64,000 nucleotides of DNA. Source: Pseudomonas serbica (lineage in GTDB: Bacteria > Pseudomonadota > Gammaproteobacteria > Pseudomonadales > Pseudomonadaceae). The notes beneath the pieces were generated by a model that saw nothing but the letters and a program-made list of their open reading frames with translations, was not told the origin of the DNA and ran no database searches. Positions within the stretch are counted from its first letter, which is position 1, and every line of letters starts with the position of its first letter. The stretch spans positions 62,001 through 126,000 of the forward strand of contig NZ_JAQIYM010000012.1 in the NCBI RefSeq assembly GCF_028823535.1. Reading direction: 5' to 3'. A program made the position numbers and the translations under genes. Positions 62,784 to 64,000 of this stretch are shown piece after piece.

Positions 62784-64000
62784 TTGCGTCTGTTCCACAC
62801 CTCCGACTGGCACCTCGGGCAGAACCTGCACGGCCAGGATCGCGATTTCGAGCACGGCTGTTTTCTCGAGTGGCTGCTGCGCCAGCTCAAACTGGATCAG
62901 CCGGATGTGCTGCTGATCGCCGGCGACATCTTCGACACGGTCAACCCGCCGGTCAAAGCCCAGGAACGCCTTTACGACTTCATCGTCAGCGCCCATGAGC
63001 AACAACCACTGCTGACCATCGTCATGATTGCCGGCAACCATGATTCCGGTTCGCGGATCGAGCTGCCCGCCCCCTTGATGCGCCGCTTGCGCACCCACGC
63101 CCTGGGCCGCGTGCTGTGGCTCGATGACGGACAACTGGATGCCGAGCGCCTGTTGCTGCCGCTGCCCGATGCCCGAGGCGAAATTGCCGCCTGGTGCCTG
63201 GCGCTGCCGTTCCTGCGCCCGGCCGAAGTCACCGGTGCGCATCTGGGCGATAACTATCTGCGCGGCATCGGCCAGGTTCACGAATGGCTGATCGCAGCGG
63301 CCAATGCCAAGCGTCAATCCGGTCAGGCGCTGATCGCCATCAGCCACGCGCACATGGCCGGCGGTTCGGTGTCGGAAGACTCCGAACGCAGCCTGATCAT
63401 CGGCAACGCCGAAGCACTGCCCGCCAGCCTGTTCGGCGCCTCCATCAGCTACGTCGCCCTGGGACATTTGCACAAGCCACAGAAGGTCAATGGCGAGGAG
63501 CGCATTCGCTATAGCGGCTCGCCCATTCCGTTGTCATTCTCCGAGATCGGCTACCAGCATCAGATTCTCGATGTCACGCTCGACGGCGAAACCCTGGTCC
63601 GCGTCGAAGCGAAACTGATCCCCCGCTCAGTGAACCTGCAACGTATCGGCCCTGCGCCCTTGGCCGATATCCTCGTGCAACTGGCCGACCTGCCGATCAT
63701 CGACCTGTTGGCCGACTACCAGCGCCAGCCCTGGCTGGAAGTGCGGGTGCGCCTCGACGAGCCGCAACCGGACTTGCGCCATCAAGTGGAAAGCGCCCTG
63801 CTGGGCAAGGCCGTGCGCCTGGTGCGCATCGCCGCCGAATATGCGGGAAACGGCAACCGCGAAGGCGCCGACGAGTCTGGCGCGTTGATCGAGCTGGACC
63901 AGCTCACGCCCCATGAACTGTTCAGCCGCGCCTGGCAGGACAACTACGGCAGCGAGGTCGACGAGCAGACCCTCAAGGACTTTGCCGAGCTGCTGCAGGA
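62784..64000 (+). CDS. sbcD: exonuclease SbcD, 5' part
   Basis: Mre11-type calcineurin-like nuclease subunit of SbcCD, which cleaves DNA hairpins and processes replication-blocking structures. About 405 residues are visible and the gene runs off the right edge. Metal-binding motifs are present in order: DWHLGQ (Asp8, His10), AGDIFDT, AGNHDSGSR, ISHAHMAG and LGHLHKPQ. The start is a TTG at 62784 (reading LRLFHTSDWH, initiated as Met), with AGCGGAG 6 bases before it. sbcC would be expected just outside the window. SbcD hairpin cleavage is of interest given the many REP palindromes here. Confidence 0.95.
   Translation, partial: MRLFHTSDWHLGQNLHGQDRDFEHGCFLEWLLRQLKLDQPDVLLIAGDIFDTVNPPVKAQERLYDFIVSAHEQQPLLTIVMIAGNHDSGSRIELPAPLMRRLRTHALGRVLWLDDGQLDAERLLLPLPDARGEIAAWCLALPFLRPAEVTGAHLGDNYLRGIGQVHEWLIAAANAKRQSGQALIAISHAHMAGGSVSEDSERSLIIGNAEALPASLFGASISYVALGHLHKPQKVNGEERIRYSGSPIPLSFSEIGYQHQILDVTLDGETLVRVEAKLIPRSVNLQRIGPAPLADILVQLADLPIIDLLADYQRQPWLEVRVRLDEPQPDLRHQVESALLGKAVRLVRIAAEYAGNGNREGADESGALIELDQLTPHELFSRAWQDNYGSEVDEQTLKDFAELLQ

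Overview
The window is a stretch of a Pseudomonas chromosome, most likely of the P. fluorescens group. The evidence is the high-GC coding sequence, complete glgE, ccoG, muxABC-opmB, tpx and 180-kDa-type gdhB genes, an MHYT-GGDEF-EAL protein of the MucR type, and two families of REP palindromes scattered between genes. No rRNA, tRNA, CRISPR array, transposase or prophage gene was found.

Layout. 1-2000: glgE (maltosyltransferase), followed by a small Pro-rich protein and an AT-richer patch. 2.9-10 kb: an MgtC-like protein, a DUF3203-type protein, ccoG, a MocR-type regulator, an SDR oxidoreductase and a c-di-GMP turnover protein (mucR-like). 10.2-19.2 kb: the four-gene muxA-muxB-muxC-opmB RND efflux operon on the minus strand, with 4-base overlaps. 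19.4-21.8 kb: tpx, a YciI/DGPF protein and an orphan RHS core protein.

22.1-34.6 kb is one long plus-strand operon. In order it encodes an outer-membrane beta-barrel, a DUF1254/DUF1214 protein, a 35-codon ORF, a SphA-like barrel, a complete MoxR/DUF58/DUF4381/BatA/BatB-TPR/BatD set, a periplasmic HAD hydrolase and an exported sulfatase. A strong terminator ends it. A fused membrane/spermidine-synthase-like protein and an eight-heme cytochrome with C-terminal repeats follow (34.8-39.8 kb).

39.9-46.2 kb holds smaller accessory genes: a hypothetical protein, a YhhY-like acetyltransferase, a LysR regulator, a carboxymuconolactone-decarboxylase-type protein divergent from a second MocR regulator, an ABM monooxygenase, an exported cupin and a lipoprotein. 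46.3-51.2 kb is gdhB. 51.7-53.1 kb is an unrecognised cysteine-rich (putative zinc-binding) protein. 54.1-61.0 kb is a second, paralogous MoxR/Bat operon without the sulfatase cargo. The window ends with an AA10-type polysaccharide monooxygenase lacking a signal peptide and the 5' part of sbcD.

Most notable points: two MoxR/Bat operons, one of which carries apparent client enzymes; REP elements sitting in frame inside two consecutive genes of the first Bat operon; loss of the metal-binding (MIDAS) residues in the second BatB copy; an AA10 enzyme with no export signal; and an orphan putative zinc-binding protein. All family names are from reading the translated sequence; no database search was possible.
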